DNA of 64,000 bases from Bythopirellula sp. (GTDB taxonomy: Bacteria; Planctomycetota; Planctomycetia; Pirellulales; Lacipirellulaceae). Below are positions 33,753 through 43,692 of this stretch, in pieces. A program made the position numbers and the translations under genes. The notes under the pieces are model-generated. The model ran no database searches. It saw nothing but the letters and a program-made list of their open reading frames with translations, and was not told the DNA's origin. Position 1 is the stretch's first letter, and the number at the start of each line of letters is the position of its first letter. The stretch is taken from assembly GCA_028285205.1 (NCBI GenBank), contig JANQQA010000142.1:44290-108289 (forward strand). Reading direction: 5' to 3'.

Positions 33753-36752
33753 ATGCAAACTCGGTTCGCAATTCTCGGTTTCGCTGTTCTCGCCAGCACA
33801 TCGGTTCTTGCACCTGTTCAGGCCGCGCCGCGTACATGGAATGTCGGCGACGGTTTTTGGTTAGATGGTGCTAACGATCTGTTCTGGACACCCGCCGATG
33901 AGCCAGACGCGGACGATACGGCCAATTTTCTGTCGGATGTCTCCGTTACGATGGCATCAGACAATCAAGTCGATGGCGCGAACATTTCCGGGGGCGCGAA
34001 TTTGTTCACCGCGGATTACATGCTGAGGGTGCTGGGTCCGCTCAACGTACTGGGCGAATCGAGCATCTCAGTGGGAGGCAACAACTACGCAGTCGTACCG
34101 GGCGTGGTAACCACTGCTGAAACGGTCAATCTGGCGGGCGCAAACGCGACATTTCTGACAGGCAACAACAGCGATGTTAAGGTGCACTTCCAGTACGAGA
34201 GCTTCAGTATTTCGCCAGGTGCCGCACTAGTCGGCAGTGGACTATTGAACGGCCTCGGAGGCGCTAGTAGTACGGTGCTAGTTAATGACGGAACGATCGT
34301 AGCTCGTGAGTACTTTGACAATGGACTTGGTGATACAACGCTTCCGCAGAAGTTGCGACTATGGAGCAGTACTCTCACGAATGAAATCGATCTCGACGGT
34401 ACGAGTGAAGCCGGGGCGGTGATCGTTGACACGTACGACACACTGCAAGTCGACTTGCCGCTTGCCGATCCGTTTAGTGGCAACATCACCGTGATGCACG
34501 AGTCGACGTTGGAATTCAGTGACCCTTGGATCATGGACGGTGGCACGCTGACACTGCAAAGTGACGTTAATGCTTCAACTGCTTACATCGAGGGCACCGC
34601 ATTCACCCACGTTGGTGGCGTGATCGACATCGCATCCAACCCGATCGCTCCATTTAGCCTTAGTTCGCTGCACATCAAAGTTCCATTCACGTCCACTGGT
34701 GGCTTGATCGAAAACCATGAGGTCTTGATATTCGCGGCTGATGCGCAGATTCAGAGCGATGCTGTTTTGAAGATGCATCAACATTCGAAAGTCCGTATCG
34801 TAGACGGAGCGGAACTTAGCATAACTGTGCCAAGTTTCAATCTTGATGCAGACGGCGGCGCGGTAGATCCTGAGTACATAATTGATGAAAACTCGACTCT
34901 GAACGTCGACGTCAATGACTATGATTCGAACTCCGCGTTCGAAGCGTCGAGCGCCGCGTTCACCATGCGTGACGGCGCGCGAGTTGATATTAATGTCGGT
35001 AGCGGTGTGTTCAATTATATTGGTGGAATCCTGTTTGATTCGGCAGGAGGCGATCCCGCGGTTTGGACGGGCGACGTTTTGCATTTGGGGGCCGGCATCC
35101 CAGTTGCCCCCATTGGTATGCCTCCGACGATGATTCCAACGGACGATGGATCCTTCACCACCTATTTCGGATCAGCCCTAACGACGACGATTACGCCGGG
35201 AGCCGCGGAATTGCACATGGAGTCTAGGCTCATTATCGACTCGGACGGAAGCGTGTTCTTTGGTGCTGGCGAAAAACTCCGCTTGGAAGGTGGAAATTCC
35301 ACTGACAGTCCCAACGAGATCTTGGGCGGGTACATCGGACAAGATTTCGGCGCCGCATCAATCCTGAATCTCGCCAACAACCGTGTGCTTCGAGGCTACG
35401 GCACCATTGATGCCAACGTCGACGGCGATGGTACCGCACAATTGACCGCACGCGATGGCGAACTCATCGTCAATGGTGAGATTGTCAACCTGGGCACGTT
35501 GCGTTTTCAGTCGACCGGGACACTGGCCCTGGGCCAGCCGCTGGATACGTCGGTGCTGGAAGTCGAGATTCTTGCCGGCGGCGGAGTGATGCAAGGGGCG
35601 GCCGTTCATCTCAACGGCAAGCCGCTGCGCGGTCGCGGTACGGTGCTCAATCAACTCGACAACGAAGCTCAGATCATCGCGCAGGAAAGTAGGCTCACGC
35701 TCAACAACCCGGCTAGCGACTACGACGGCACCGACAACTCGGGCCACCTCCAAGCAACTCGCAACCTGGAGATTATCGACGACGCGCCGTTCGATTTTCA
35801 TGGCACGATCGAAGTGGAAGCCGCACGCGAACTGTTTGCCAACGGCTTCGCCCTTAACATGGCGGCGGGTTCGACGATGACGCTCGCAGGTGGCAAGTTT
35901 CGCTCGACGCACGGTTCGAATTTCGCTGGCAAACTGCTCGTCACGCCGAGCACCGAGACCGCCAGCCTGGAAAATCCCGGCACGAATGTCTTTCAAAACG
36001 GTAGCACGACCAATCTGCAAAGCGATTTGCTGCTCAACGCGGACACTACCGTCATTGAACAAGGCGCAACATTCAGCGGTTTCGGTACGATCCTGAACTC
36101 CAATGGTGCGACGCTGGTCTTGGCTGATGAGGCACTCGTCGGCGTAGTCGTTCAGAATGACGGGACGTTTTCCATCGGTTCCTCACCAGGCGAGGCGACG
36201 GTGAGCGAGTTCGTGCAAAGCTCGACCGGCACGCTCGAAATCGAACTGGAATCGTCCGCCGCTGGCGATGTCGATGAGCTGTTCGTCAGCGGAGTCGTGA
36301 GCCTCGATGGCGCGTTGGAGGTGGCGCTGCTGTCGGGCTACGTGCCGGATCCGTGGGAGACTTTCACGATTCTCTCTTCGGCGGGCCGCTCCGGAACCTT
36401 TTCCAGCATCGACTCGCCGACAACTTTGTCTCCGGCTATGACGATGATCGTCCAATACACACCGACCGACGTGCAGTTGCAATTTTTGCGTGTGCTGTCG
36501 GCCGACTTCGATCTCGATGGCGACGTCGACAGTGATGATCTTGCGCAATGGCAAGGCGATCATGGCCTCAACGGCGATAGCGACGCCGATGGGGACGGCG
36601 ATTCCGACGGTGCCGACTTCCGCATCTGGCAGCAGCAGTTCGGCAGCTCGATCGCCAGCTTGACCGTCGTGCCAGAGCCAAGCGTGTGGCTGTTGGTCGC
36701 CCAGTCGCTGCTCATGGCAAGTGTTTGTAATAGGCACGGTGTAGTGCGCTAG
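33753..36752 (+). CDS. Giant PEP-CTERM/dockerin solenoid surface protein
   Basis: A 999-residue exported protein. The open frame starts at 33723, but ATG 33753 is chosen (GGGGG 11 nt upstream; signal peptide MQTRFAILGFAVLASTSVLA). The mature N-terminus RTWNVGDGFWLDGANDLFWTPADEPDADDTANF is a G-D-G-x-W-x-x-x-x-N/D-W type opening of autotransporter-like or G8-like solenoids. It continues as repeated short beta rungs (GTGxLxLxxG, GxGTIxNxxG). The C-terminus has a paired dockerin-like calcium module (DFDLDGDVDSDDLAQWQ, then [21 protein letters not shown]) and VPEPSVWLLVAQSLLMASVCNRHGVVR. A close paralogue follows 37 nt downstream. Probably an extracellular scaffold. Confidence 0.87.
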   Translation: MQTRFAILGFAVLASTSVLAPVQAAPRTWNVGDGFWLDGANDLFWTPADEPDADDTANFLSDVSVTMASDNQVDGANISGGANLFTADYMLRVLGPLNVLGESSISVGGNNYAVVPGVVTTAETVNLAGANATFLTGNNSDVKVHFQYESFSISPGAALVGSGLLNGLGGASSTVLVNDGTIVAREYFDNGLGDTTLPQKLRLWSSTLTNEIDLDGTSEAGAVIVDTYDTLQVDLPLADPFSGNITVMHESTLEFSDPWIMDGGTLTLQSDVNASTAYIEGTAFTHVGGVIDIASNPIAPFSLSSLHIKVPFTSTGGLIENHEVLIFAADAQIQSDAVLKMHQHSKVRIVDGAELSITVPSFNLDADGGAVDPEYIIDENSTLNVDVNDYDSNSAFEASSAAFTMRDGARVDINVGSGVFNYIGGILFDSAGGDPAVWTGDVLHLGAGIPVAPIGMPPTMIPTDDGSFTTYFGSALTTTITPGAAELHMESRLIIDSDGSVFFGAGEKLRLEGGNSTDSPNEILGGYIGQDFGAASILNLANNRVLRGYGTIDANVDGDGTAQLTARDGELIVNGEIVNLGTLRFQSTGTLALGQPLDTSVLEVEILAGGGVMQGAAVHLNGKPLRGRGTVLNQLDNEAQIIAQESRLTLNNPASDYDGTDNSGHLQATRNLEIIDDAPFDFHGTIEVEAARELFANGFALNMAAGSTMTLAGGKFRSTHGSNFAGKLLVTPSTETASLENPGTNVFQNGSTTNLQSDLLLNADTTVIEQGATFSGFGTILNSNGATLVLADEALVGVVVQNDGTFSIGSSPGEATVSEFVQSSTGTLEIELESSAAGDVDELFVSGVVSLDGALEVALLSGYVPDPWETFTILSSAGRSGTFSSIDSPTTLSPAMTMIVQYTPTDVQLQFLRVLSADFDLDGDVDSDDLAQWQGDHGLNGDSDADGDGDSDGADFRIWQQQFGSSIASLTVVPEPSVWLLVAQSLLMASVCNRHGVVR

Positions 36753-36789
36753 TCACGCGCGAAGTTCTTTTTCAGTCGGAGCGAATGCG

Positions 36790-39504
36790 ATGCGTTGTTT
36801 TTTCTCTCGAATCCTGACTGCCACTGTCGCGCTGAGTCTTTACCCGGCCGTCACGAATGCCGCTACGAGTGTTTGGAACGCCGGTGATGGCAATTGGGCC
36901 GATGGCGGACCTGATGTCTTCTGGATCCCCATGGATGAACCTGATGCCAACGACACGGCTCAGTTTCAGACCGACCATACCGTGACGATGACCACCGACA
37001 ACGAGGTCACCCAGATCAACTTATTCAATGGTGCCGACCTGCTGACGAACCGTAACGACCTGGTTGTGCAAGACGCCATTAACGTTGTCAATGGATCGAC
37101 CTTCACGGTCGAGAGTACCCCGTTGGCGCTCGACGGAGTCCCAGGGTATTTCAACTCTGTGATGACCGATTCCGTCACTGTGGCCAACGGTTCGACGCTC
37201 TTCATGGCCGGCGCATTGAGCTACGCTGAAACAAACAGCTCCGGTACGTTTGTTATTGGGCCCGATTCTGCTTTAGTGGGGAACGGCTCGCTCAGCTACG
37301 ATGGACTTCTGCTGCCTACTTTTACCACCGTGCTCGACAATAATCATCAGATTGTCGCCCGCGAATACTATCCCACTGGCGGTGGAGACCCGTCTGGGCC
37401 TAGAGCACTTCATCTTGTTGCAGCACACCCCAACGCGCGTGCGGATCTCGATGGTACCAGCGAGGTCGGAAGCATCCTCGTTGACCGTTTTGATACGCTC
37501 TTCGTTGATATGCCGTTAGCCGATGCGTTCGGAGGTGATTTGTTCTTGGAGGACGAGGCCAAGTTACAACTTTCTCATCCGTGGACGATGAACGATGGTG
37601 CTGTCAATGTCTCGGCAGTTGTGCCTGATACCAATCCGGCTGTGATAGAAGCTCCACAGTTCACTCAAAGCGGGGGAACGTTGGCTGTGGCCGCGGATGG
37701 GCGGCTGCGTTTCAACGCACCGTTTCAGTCGACGGGTGGAGCGATCGAACTCGAGGGAAGATTAGAGTTTTCAGCGAACACGACGATCGACACGGGAACG
37801 GCGCTTTCCGTGCACGGCGAATCCATCCTGCTTGCATTGCCAAACAGCGAAGTTGCGATTTCGCAAGTAAACTTCGACATGGATGGGGCGTCGGCAGACT
37901 CCCCGGCGTTCTGGGTTGGCAACGAAGCCACTCTGCGGATTACTACCGGGGGTTACGACGCGTTCGGGGGGCTGGAAGCGTACGGGGGCGGGATAGCAGC
38001 CGCGGGAGAGCTGGATATTGACGTCGGGTCTGACCTGTTTGTACTCACAGGAGAGATGTTTTTGATCGCCAACGCCGAGGATTCGGCACGCTGGACCGGC
38101 GATCGCCTCCAGGTTGGAGTAGCTGCTGGCGTTGTCGATGGTGAAGCTCCTCCGACGGTTCCAATGCTTACTGCGACGGGTAGCGGTCGTGCGTTAATGG
38201 CGGCTCCGCTCGTGATCGAAGCTTCCGGCACTGTAGAGATCGACGAAGGTTCGACCCTGCGCTTGGGAGGTGGAAATGGTACGGACAATTCCAACTTGAT
38301 TGCGGGCGGCAACGTCCGCCCTGTCCCGGGCACTGCAGGTGGGCCTCTCAATATCGCTAGTGGGCGCAAACTGAGTGGTTGGGGTCGAATCGAGGCTGAT
38401 GTTGACGGCGAGGGAGCAGGCACATTGGAAGCCGAGGGAGGGACGCTACGCGTGATCGGAGCAATCACGGCACTAGGTGGATTGATCGTACAGCCCGCTG
38501 CCGAATTGCGCGTTGACCACGACACGACGGTGATATTCGAAGGGGAGGCGTCCGTCGGTGCGGGCGGGTCTTTGTGGGCCAATGGCTTTCAACTCCAATT
38601 CGTACCAGGGTCAAGCCTCGAATTGGACGGTGGAGTTTATCGTTCGTTCTCGAACACGCAGTTTGGTGGCAGCTTGTCGGTCGCCGGCCCGCTTGTCACC
38701 TCTACGCTCGCCCATCCTAGCTTTGCGTTCGAGTCTACGAGCGTCGTCGACATTCAAGGACTGCTGAATCTGAACGAATTGGCGATAGTTGAGGCCGGCG
38801 CGGAGTTCTCAGGTGCTGGTGCACTCAAGGTATTGGATCGACTGATCTTGGAGGACGGTGCAGCGGTTGGTGTCGAACTCAGCAACTTTGGCACCACAAT
38901 CGTTGGCGAGGATTCGATTGCACAGGCGACACTTGCAGCTTACACCCATGCCGATACGGTGGCGGCGGTTGAGATCGAAATTGCCGGCAGTGATCCGATG
39001 CTTGCTGATCGCTTGGACGTTAGCGGTCTGGCCCGACTTGGCGGCGCGCTGGATGTCGAGTTCCTGGCCGGTTACGTCCCCAATGCATGGGACGAGTTCA
39101 CGATTGTCACGTTTGGCAATCGCTTGGGGGAATTCGACAGTGTTTCAGTTCCGGTAACTTTGCCGCTGCCACTAACGTATGAGCTGGTTTACACGTCTTC
39201 AGAAGTCACGCTGCAATTCATGCCGCTGTTCTCTGCAGATTTCGATCTCGACGGCGACGTCGACCATGACGACTTCACGCAGTGGCAAGGTGACTATGGA
39301 CTTAACGGCGACAGCGACGCCGATCGAGATGGCGACTCGGACGGAGACGATTTCCTCGCTTGGCAGCAGCAACTTGGGAGCTCGCATTCGGCAGTGACGG
39401 CTGTTCCAGAGCCTGCCTCTGCGGTCCTAGTTACTGCATCGATTGCGCTGTCAGTTGTCAGCAATCATGCTTCTCGATTGCGGTCGCTGCACAAGCGGAT
39501 CTGA
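36790..39504 (+). CDS. Giant PEP-CTERM/dockerin solenoid surface protein, paralogue
   Basis: A 904-residue exported protein, the tandem paralogue of the preceding gene. Signal peptide residues 1-24 (MRCFFSRILTATVALSLYPA). Shared blocks with its neighbour include VWNAGDGNWADGGPDVFWIPMDEPDANDTAQF, IVAREYYPTGGG / REYFDNGLG, DGTSEVGSILVDRFDTLFVDMPLADAF and the dockerin pair DFDLDGDVDHDDFTQWQ / DRDGDSDGDDFLAWQQQ. It is about 100 residues shorter, mainly in the middle rungs. It ends VPEPASAVLVTASIALSVVSNHASRLRSLHKRI. Same operon as the sigma factor and kinase by orientation and spacing (37 nt). Function unknown; the paired duplication suggests two related surface partners. Confidence 0.87.
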   Translation: MRCFFSRILTATVALSLYPAVTNAATSVWNAGDGNWADGGPDVFWIPMDEPDANDTAQFQTDHTVTMTTDNEVTQINLFNGADLLTNRNDLVVQDAINVVNGSTFTVESTPLALDGVPGYFNSVMTDSVTVANGSTLFMAGALSYAETNSSGTFVIGPDSALVGNGSLSYDGLLLPTFTTVLDNNHQIVAREYYPTGGGDPSGPRALHLVAAHPNARADLDGTSEVGSILVDRFDTLFVDMPLADAFGGDLFLEDEAKLQLSHPWTMNDGAVNVSAVVPDTNPAVIEAPQFTQSGGTLAVAADGRLRFNAPFQSTGGAIELEGRLEFSANTTIDTGTALSVHGESILLALPNSEVAISQVNFDMDGASADSPAFWVGNEATLRITTGGYDAFGGLEAYGGGIAAAGELDIDVGSDLFVLTGEMFLIANAEDSARWTGDRLQVGVAAGVVDGEAPPTVPMLTATGSGRALMAAPLVIEASGTVEIDEGSTLRLGGGNGTDNSNLIAGGNVRPVPGTAGGPLNIASGRKLSGWGRIEADVDGEGAGTLEAEGGTLRVIGAITALGGLIVQPAAELRVDHDTTVIFEGEASVGAGGSLWANGFQLQFVPGSSLELDGGVYRSFSNTQFGGSLSVAGPLVTSTLAHPSFAFESTSVVDIQGLLNLNELAIVEAGAEFSGAGALKVLDRLILEDGAAVGVELSNFGTTIVGEDSIAQATLAAYTHADTVAAVEIEIAGSDPMLADRLDVSGLARLGGALDVEFLAGYVPNAWDEFTIVTFGNRLGEFDSVSVPVTLPLPLTYELVYTSSEVTLQFMPLFSADFDLDGDVDHDDFTQWQGDYGLNGDSDADRDGDSDGDDFLAWQQQLGSSHSAVTAVPEPASAVLVTASIALSVVSNHASRLRSLHKRI

Positions 39505-39817
39505 ATTCTCAGGCTCAGACTTCAAGTTGGAGTCGCGGACTTGGCGCAATGACGGCTTTTTGCTGGCCCTCTAACGGTCGCCAGGCCAACTACCAATCGG
39601 TGCGGCCGCAACTTGGGACTGTATCCCATTCCACCCGAGGAGAATTTCACCGCCTTAGCATATTGGATCAATGGACCAACTGAACTGTAACGCGGAACCG
39701 GCGATGGACTGCCAATGGAGGAGGCATGTGTGAAATCACTTCGATGAAATGCCATAGTTGGTTTATCGGGCTCCTCAGCATGACCAGCTGCAAATACTGT
39801 GGACCACCAGCACGCCG

Positions 39818-40055
39818 CTGCAACATGCCTCGGCCTACCACCCCGAAGTACTTTTGGCCCACTTGCTAGCGCGCACAGGACGTAAACGCCGAACGCCTAT
39901 GCGAAGCAGCTTCTGCAACTTCAATCTGATGCAACGAAGCAATTTCGAGTTCAAATCGGCTCGACCAAAGTGACCCCAGTTGGATGCCCCGAGTAAGTTC
40001 ACTCTCGCCTAGCAATTCTCCAGTCAACTTCGATTGACGCCACCTAGGTGTGAGT
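39818..40055 (+). repeat. Dispersed repeat copy A (degenerate coding remnant)
   Basis: Closely related to 48421-48655. Shared words include CCGAAGTACTTTT, CAGGACGTAAACGC, GCGAAGCAGCTTCTGCAACT and a matching end before TGA near 39971. Translated in one frame both copies give R-[TA]-G-R-K-R then RSSFCNF, so they look like two decayed copies of one short gene. The open frame 39758-39973 across copy A is probably a remnant. Nothing else is recognised between 39505 and 40165. Confidence 0.75.
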
Positions 40056-40165
40056 ATCGATCCGTGCCGCTCCTTTCGGATGTCGGACCGACGTTCCCCG
40101 TCTTTGACAAGTCAGCGACACCACTGTCGGAGCTTAAGAGGTCGCATGTCGAGCCCATCTTCTGT

Positions 40166-41683
40166 CTACGGGTAGTCTGCTCCAGTCAGACTTGAGACGA
40201 CTGATTCTTGCCACTGGCGTAGCTTCATTTCTAGCTTTGCCACCCGTCTGGGAATCTTTTCTGCGACGGACGTTTGTTCGCCTGGATCGCTTCCCAGCTC
40301 GAAGAGTTGTACGGCTGGTTCACCAGGCTCGCCATCAATGACAAGCTTGAACTGCCTATCCAAAATTGCTCTTGGCCCCGTGTAGAACCGCTCGTCGGCA
40401 TCCGTTATCTGAAAGTTCAGGAAGTTGCGGGTATACAGGCCGGTCATTAGCTTGACCAGAGGTGTTGTGCCCTCTTGCAAGTTGGGATCAATGTAGGGTT
40501 CCAGCCCATGGAGAGCGCCATTTGCGGGCCGAAAATCCCAGAAGCAGATTGGATTGACGCGTTCTTGCTTACCGTCGTTTAGCAACGGCATGAGGCTCTC
40601 GCCGTCGAGTGGTCGATCCGGGAGTTCTAGGTCGAGCAGGTCGCAAATGGTCGGCAAGATATCGCTGGTAACCGAATTGCTCCGTATCGCTCGTGGTGTG
40701 CGGAAGCGCACAGGCCATTCGATGACGCAAGGGACACGCACTCCGCCTTCATATACGGTCCCTTTGTATCCTCGCAATGACGAAGTGACGCCACCGTCGG
40801 TGTAGCTGCCGTTGTCTCCGCAGTACCATACTAGCGTGTTATCTCGCAGGCCATTCCGTTCTAGCCACTCACGCAAGTGACCGATCGACCGATCCATTGC
40901 CGAGATTTCGGCGTATCGTTCCCGCAATACGTCACCGAGCGGTCGCACAACCTGGAGTCCCGTCTCGTTGGAAGTAAGTCGAAAAGTGCGGTCATTGAAC
41001 TGATCTGGAACCTCGTCATACAGGGCAAGATCTTCTGGCAGTCCACTGTAGGGCTCATGAGGAGAGCCGTACCAGATCACTACGAAGAATGGCTTATCGT
41101 CGTCTCTTGCTTTCGATACATACTTCATAGCCTCGCGCACGAGCACCTCTGAACCTTCGCCGATGTACCGCTGTGGCAAGCCGCCGTTAAGCGACAGCGG
41201 CGGGTTCATTTCAAAGAAGTTGTCATGCGAGAGCCAATACGCGAAGTCCATTGCGCCCGGATTTGTTGGTGATAGTGCGTTGACGGGGCCAAGATGCCAT
41301 TTGCCGAAGTGTGCACAGTTGTATCCCGCCTCGGATAGAATCTTGGCGATACTGATTTCCTCGGGACGAATGGAATAGCCCGGACCAAAACACCCATAAC
41401 GATTGGGATGCCGACCGGTCAACACGCTCCCTCGCGTAGGTGAACATGAAGGATGGGCCGCATAGAAGCTATCAAGCCGCACTCCACGCGCTGCCATGTC
41501 ATCTAATGACGGCGTCTGCAAGAAAGGATGATCGTTGTAGCCGGTTTCATCCCAGCCGTGGTCGTCGCCCATCAGAAGGACGATGTTCGGTCGCTGGTCG
41601 GCATTTGCTGAGTGACAAACTAGTAGTTGAATCAATCCAACGAATAGAACATGGGTCAAACTCCTTAAAGTCATTGAGCTCAT
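40166..41683 (-). CDS. Type I sulfatase, secreted
   Basis: A 505-residue arylsulfatase-type enzyme. An upstream extension to 41770 is open, but the ATG at 41683 (or 41674) gives a clean signal peptide (MTLRSLTHVLFVGLIQLLVCHSANA). Active-site features: calcium-site aspartates in LLMGDDHGWDETGYNDH (D40, D41), the formylglycine motif C80-S-P-T-R84 within HPSCSPTRGSVLTGRHPNRYG, and GDNGSYTDGG. As the motif uses Cys, it needs the formylglycine-generating enzyme, not in the window. Likely acts on sulfated polysaccharides outside the cytoplasm; substrate unknown. It follows the EF-hand lipoprotein by 172 nt. Confidence 0.9.
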   Translation of the reverse strand: MSSMTLRSLTHVLFVGLIQLLVCHSANADQRPNIVLLMGDDHGWDETGYNDHPFLQTPSLDDMAARGVRLDSFYAAHPSCSPTRGSVLTGRHPNRYGCFGPGYSIRPEEISIAKILSEAGYNCAHFGKWHLGPVNALSPTNPGAMDFAYWLSHDNFFEMNPPLSLNGGLPQRYIGEGSEVLVREAMKYVSKARDDDKPFFVVIWYGSPHEPYSGLPEDLALYDEVPDQFNDRTFRLTSNETGLQVVRPLGDVLRERYAEISAMDRSIGHLREWLERNGLRDNTLVWYCGDNGSYTDGGVTSSLRGYKGTVYEGGVRVPCVIEWPVRFRTPRAIRSNSVTSDILPTICDLLDLELPDRPLDGESLMPLLNDGKQERVNPICFWDFRPANGALHGLEPYIDPNLQEGTTPLVKLMTGLYTRNFLNFQITDADERFYTGPRAILDRQFKLVIDGEPGEPAVQLFELGSDPGEQTSVAEKIPRRVAKLEMKLRQWQESVVSSLTGADYP

Positions 41684-41855
41684 ATCGCCGCGACGGTGGA
41701 GTGTCCAAGTCGCTCTCCATGGGAAGGTGCGTACGTATGAAATCCGCAAATCTACCTCCACTATTGGCAAGCCATCTCTAGTTCAGTCCCTGCATGCGTC
41801 TCTCAGACTGTTGTAGTTTGTGATTCCGCGCAGAAAGCTGGCCGGTGGGTGCCGC

Positions 41856-42548
41856 TTAGCGTGACTTAATGGCGAGTTTGATGCCGCTGTTGCCATCCTT
41901 TGAAGTAACTTCCGCCCCGAAACGGTCGCCCGCTACGACCTCCTCAGGGAGTGATTTTGAGTCATGTTTGACGTGAATGCGATAAAGTCCAGTCTGGACG
42001 CACTTTAGGACCCCTTGCAGCTCTGGGGGCATATCGGATTCAGCGATCGTGAGCACGGCGAAACCGTTTCGATCGGTGTCGCCGTCAGCGACATGGATGG
42101 CGTCGCCAAATGCCGGCTCGGGCGAGAGCATCACCTGTGCACCGCGCAGTGGCCGCCCGTTTAATGTGACTTGGGCATAGAGTGGATAAAATGCGACGCG
42201 ATCAGAGTAGATTGACGCGAGTCGATCGCGCAGCTCTTGCAATGAAAGGTTGCTGTCAGAATTCTGGTCATAAGCACTAAAATTCTCGGCGAGCGCCGGG
42301 CAGGCTTTGATTTCCTCGGAGGAAGAGATTGAACCGTCACCGTCTGCGTCGTACTCGTCGATTAATCGCTGAGCTACCTCGTTGGCATCAACCTCCGGAG
42401 CCTCGACCCGGGCGTTTCCGCCCTTACAGCCCGCGAATAATGGCTGCGACAGCGAAACACACCAATAGATTGCTAACGTGTAAGCCGGCAGCGGCTTCCT
42501 TACGCTGTTGTCGACAGGTCCTTTTCGTCCTCGATTTGCTTGATTCAT
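41856..42548 (-). CDS. EF-hand lipoprotein
   Basis: A 230-residue protein. Hydrophobic segment ending LFAGC gives a lipobox (cysteine ~41) after an unusually long basic N-terminus. Two EF-hand loops follow: DADGDGSISSSEE (canonical 12-residue loop) and DQNSDSNLSLQEL (weaker). The C-terminal ~110 residues (AQVTLNGRPLRGAQVMLSPEP, DTDRNGFAVLTIAES, GLYRIHVKHD) are a carboxypeptidase-regulatory-like beta-sandwich, the domain usually encoded right after DUF1559 genes in planctomycetes. The DUF1559 gene ends 175 nt upstream. So this is likely its lipoprotein partner with added calcium binding. Confidence 0.8.
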   Translation of the reverse strand: MNQANRGRKGPVDNSVRKPLPAYTLAIYWCVSLSQPLFAGCKGGNARVEAPEVDANEVAQRLIDEYDADGDGSISSSEEIKACPALAENFSAYDQNSDSNLSLQELRDRLASIYSDRVAFYPLYAQVTLNGRPLRGAQVMLSPEPAFGDAIHVADGDTDRNGFAVLTIAESDMPPELQGVLKCVQTGLYRIHVKHDSKSLPEEVVAGDRFGAEVTSKDGNSGIKLAIKSR

Positions 42549-42723
42549 ATACAGTTATTCCACGCTAATTATTGAGCAAACAACCGCCATGCACATGTGC
42601 GAAGCTTCGGTCAGTACACTATCCGACATAGCTAAGGGACCGACGGAAGTGCACAGCGTTTAGGTCTTGGGCTTTCGCTGCGTAGCAGGTGGTTGCAATG
42701 CTGCAGCACGCTGAACAGGCCCA

Positions 42724-43692
42724 TCAAGGCGTTCCTGCTACCTCTCCGCCATTTCGCGACCCGTAGGCAGCGTAGACGACCTGATCGATGTCGTAGGCGG
42801 AACTCTGCACCGACCCATCCGCAAAGGCGAGATGAAACGTCGCAGGATGCGCGCTTCCGAAACGACGACCAAGGTCAAGCCCCGGACGGTCAGACAGCGG
42901 GGGCCAATGATCCACATGGGTCGATCGGACGTTGTCAGCGTCAAAGCCGTTGTAAGGGTTCTGGTTGTCGCCAAAATCCTCACCCGTTTCGTAGTTGTCG
43001 ATATTGAGAAACTTCTCGCCGATCATGAGCGTTTGACTGGTCCCGTCTACGATTTCGGCCAGATTGATCGTACTGCGTTGGTGTACGACGCCATCCCATT
43101 CGTCGCCGACTTCCTGCCAAGTGAAGCGCCCCGTCTCAACCTGCTGATAGTTTGGTGGAAAGGACGGATTTGCAAACCATGGCATGCTTCCGCGACAGGC
43201 AGCGTAGTCGGACTTTGCTGCCAACGTCAGCGCACCGTAGAGGCGGTAGCCAATCGTATCTGAGACAACGATGTCTGTACGACGACTCGGACAGTAGAAC
43301 AACGACACGGGCGCACTGACTAACTGTTGCATAGCGTCTTTGCGATCAGCCACCGCCTGGCCCGCACCTAGGTCGTACAGTGCATTCTGCTCAATAAACG
43401 GTAGAACGGAGTAGCGCCATCCGCCTGGCTGATCTTCGCCAAACCCACGGTCTGGGTCACCGACCCAGAGAAACCCCCAGCCACCAGTCGGCAAGTGTCC
43501 ATGAGTGTTCTCGTGCAGCAACCAACCCAGTGACAATTGCTTGAGATTGTTCTTGCACTGAGCCCGTCGCGCCGCCTCCCGTGCGGCTTGCACCGCGGGG
43601 AGCAAAAGCGAAACTAGGACGCCAATAATTGCGATGACGACAAGAAGTTCCACAAGCGTAAATCCTTGTCTGCGCTGCATAGCTCTCAACAT
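42724..43692 (-). CDS. DUF1559 pseudopilin-like protein
   Basis: A 322-residue protein with a type IV pilin-like start: [40 protein letters not shown], i.e. prepilin peptidase site after G followed by the hydrophobic stem. The DUF1559 body has NNLKQLSLGWLLHENTHGHLPTGGW, LPFIEQNALYD, SRRTDIVVSD and the terminal HPATFHLAFADGSVQ (H-x9-D-G). The start at 43692 is favoured over 43818 by AGGAG at proper distance. These proteins are hugely expanded in planctomycetes and of unknown function, presumably surface or periplasmic filaments. First gene of a likely leftward set with the EF-hand protein and sulfatase. Confidence 0.93.
   Translation of the reverse strand: MLRAMQRRQGFTLVELLVVIAIIGVLVSLLLPAVQAAREAARRAQCKNNLKQLSLGWLLHENTHGHLPTGGWGFLWVGDPDRGFGEDQPGGWRYSVLPFIEQNALYDLGAGQAVADRKDAMQQLVSAPVSLFYCPSRRTDIVVSDTIGYRLYGALTLAAKSDYAACRGSMPWFANPSFPPNYQQVETGRFTWQEVGDEWDGVVHQRSTINLAEIVDGTSQTLMIGEKFLNIDNYETGEDFGDNQNPYNGFDADNVRSTHVDHWPPLSDRPGLDLGRRFGSAHPATFHLAFADGSVQSSAYDIDQVVYAAYGSRNGGEVAGTP

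Noticed and set aside
39758..39973. 71-residue open frame as an independent gene
   Set aside because: It coincides with repeat copy A and its second half is the same remnant that is interrupted in copy B.
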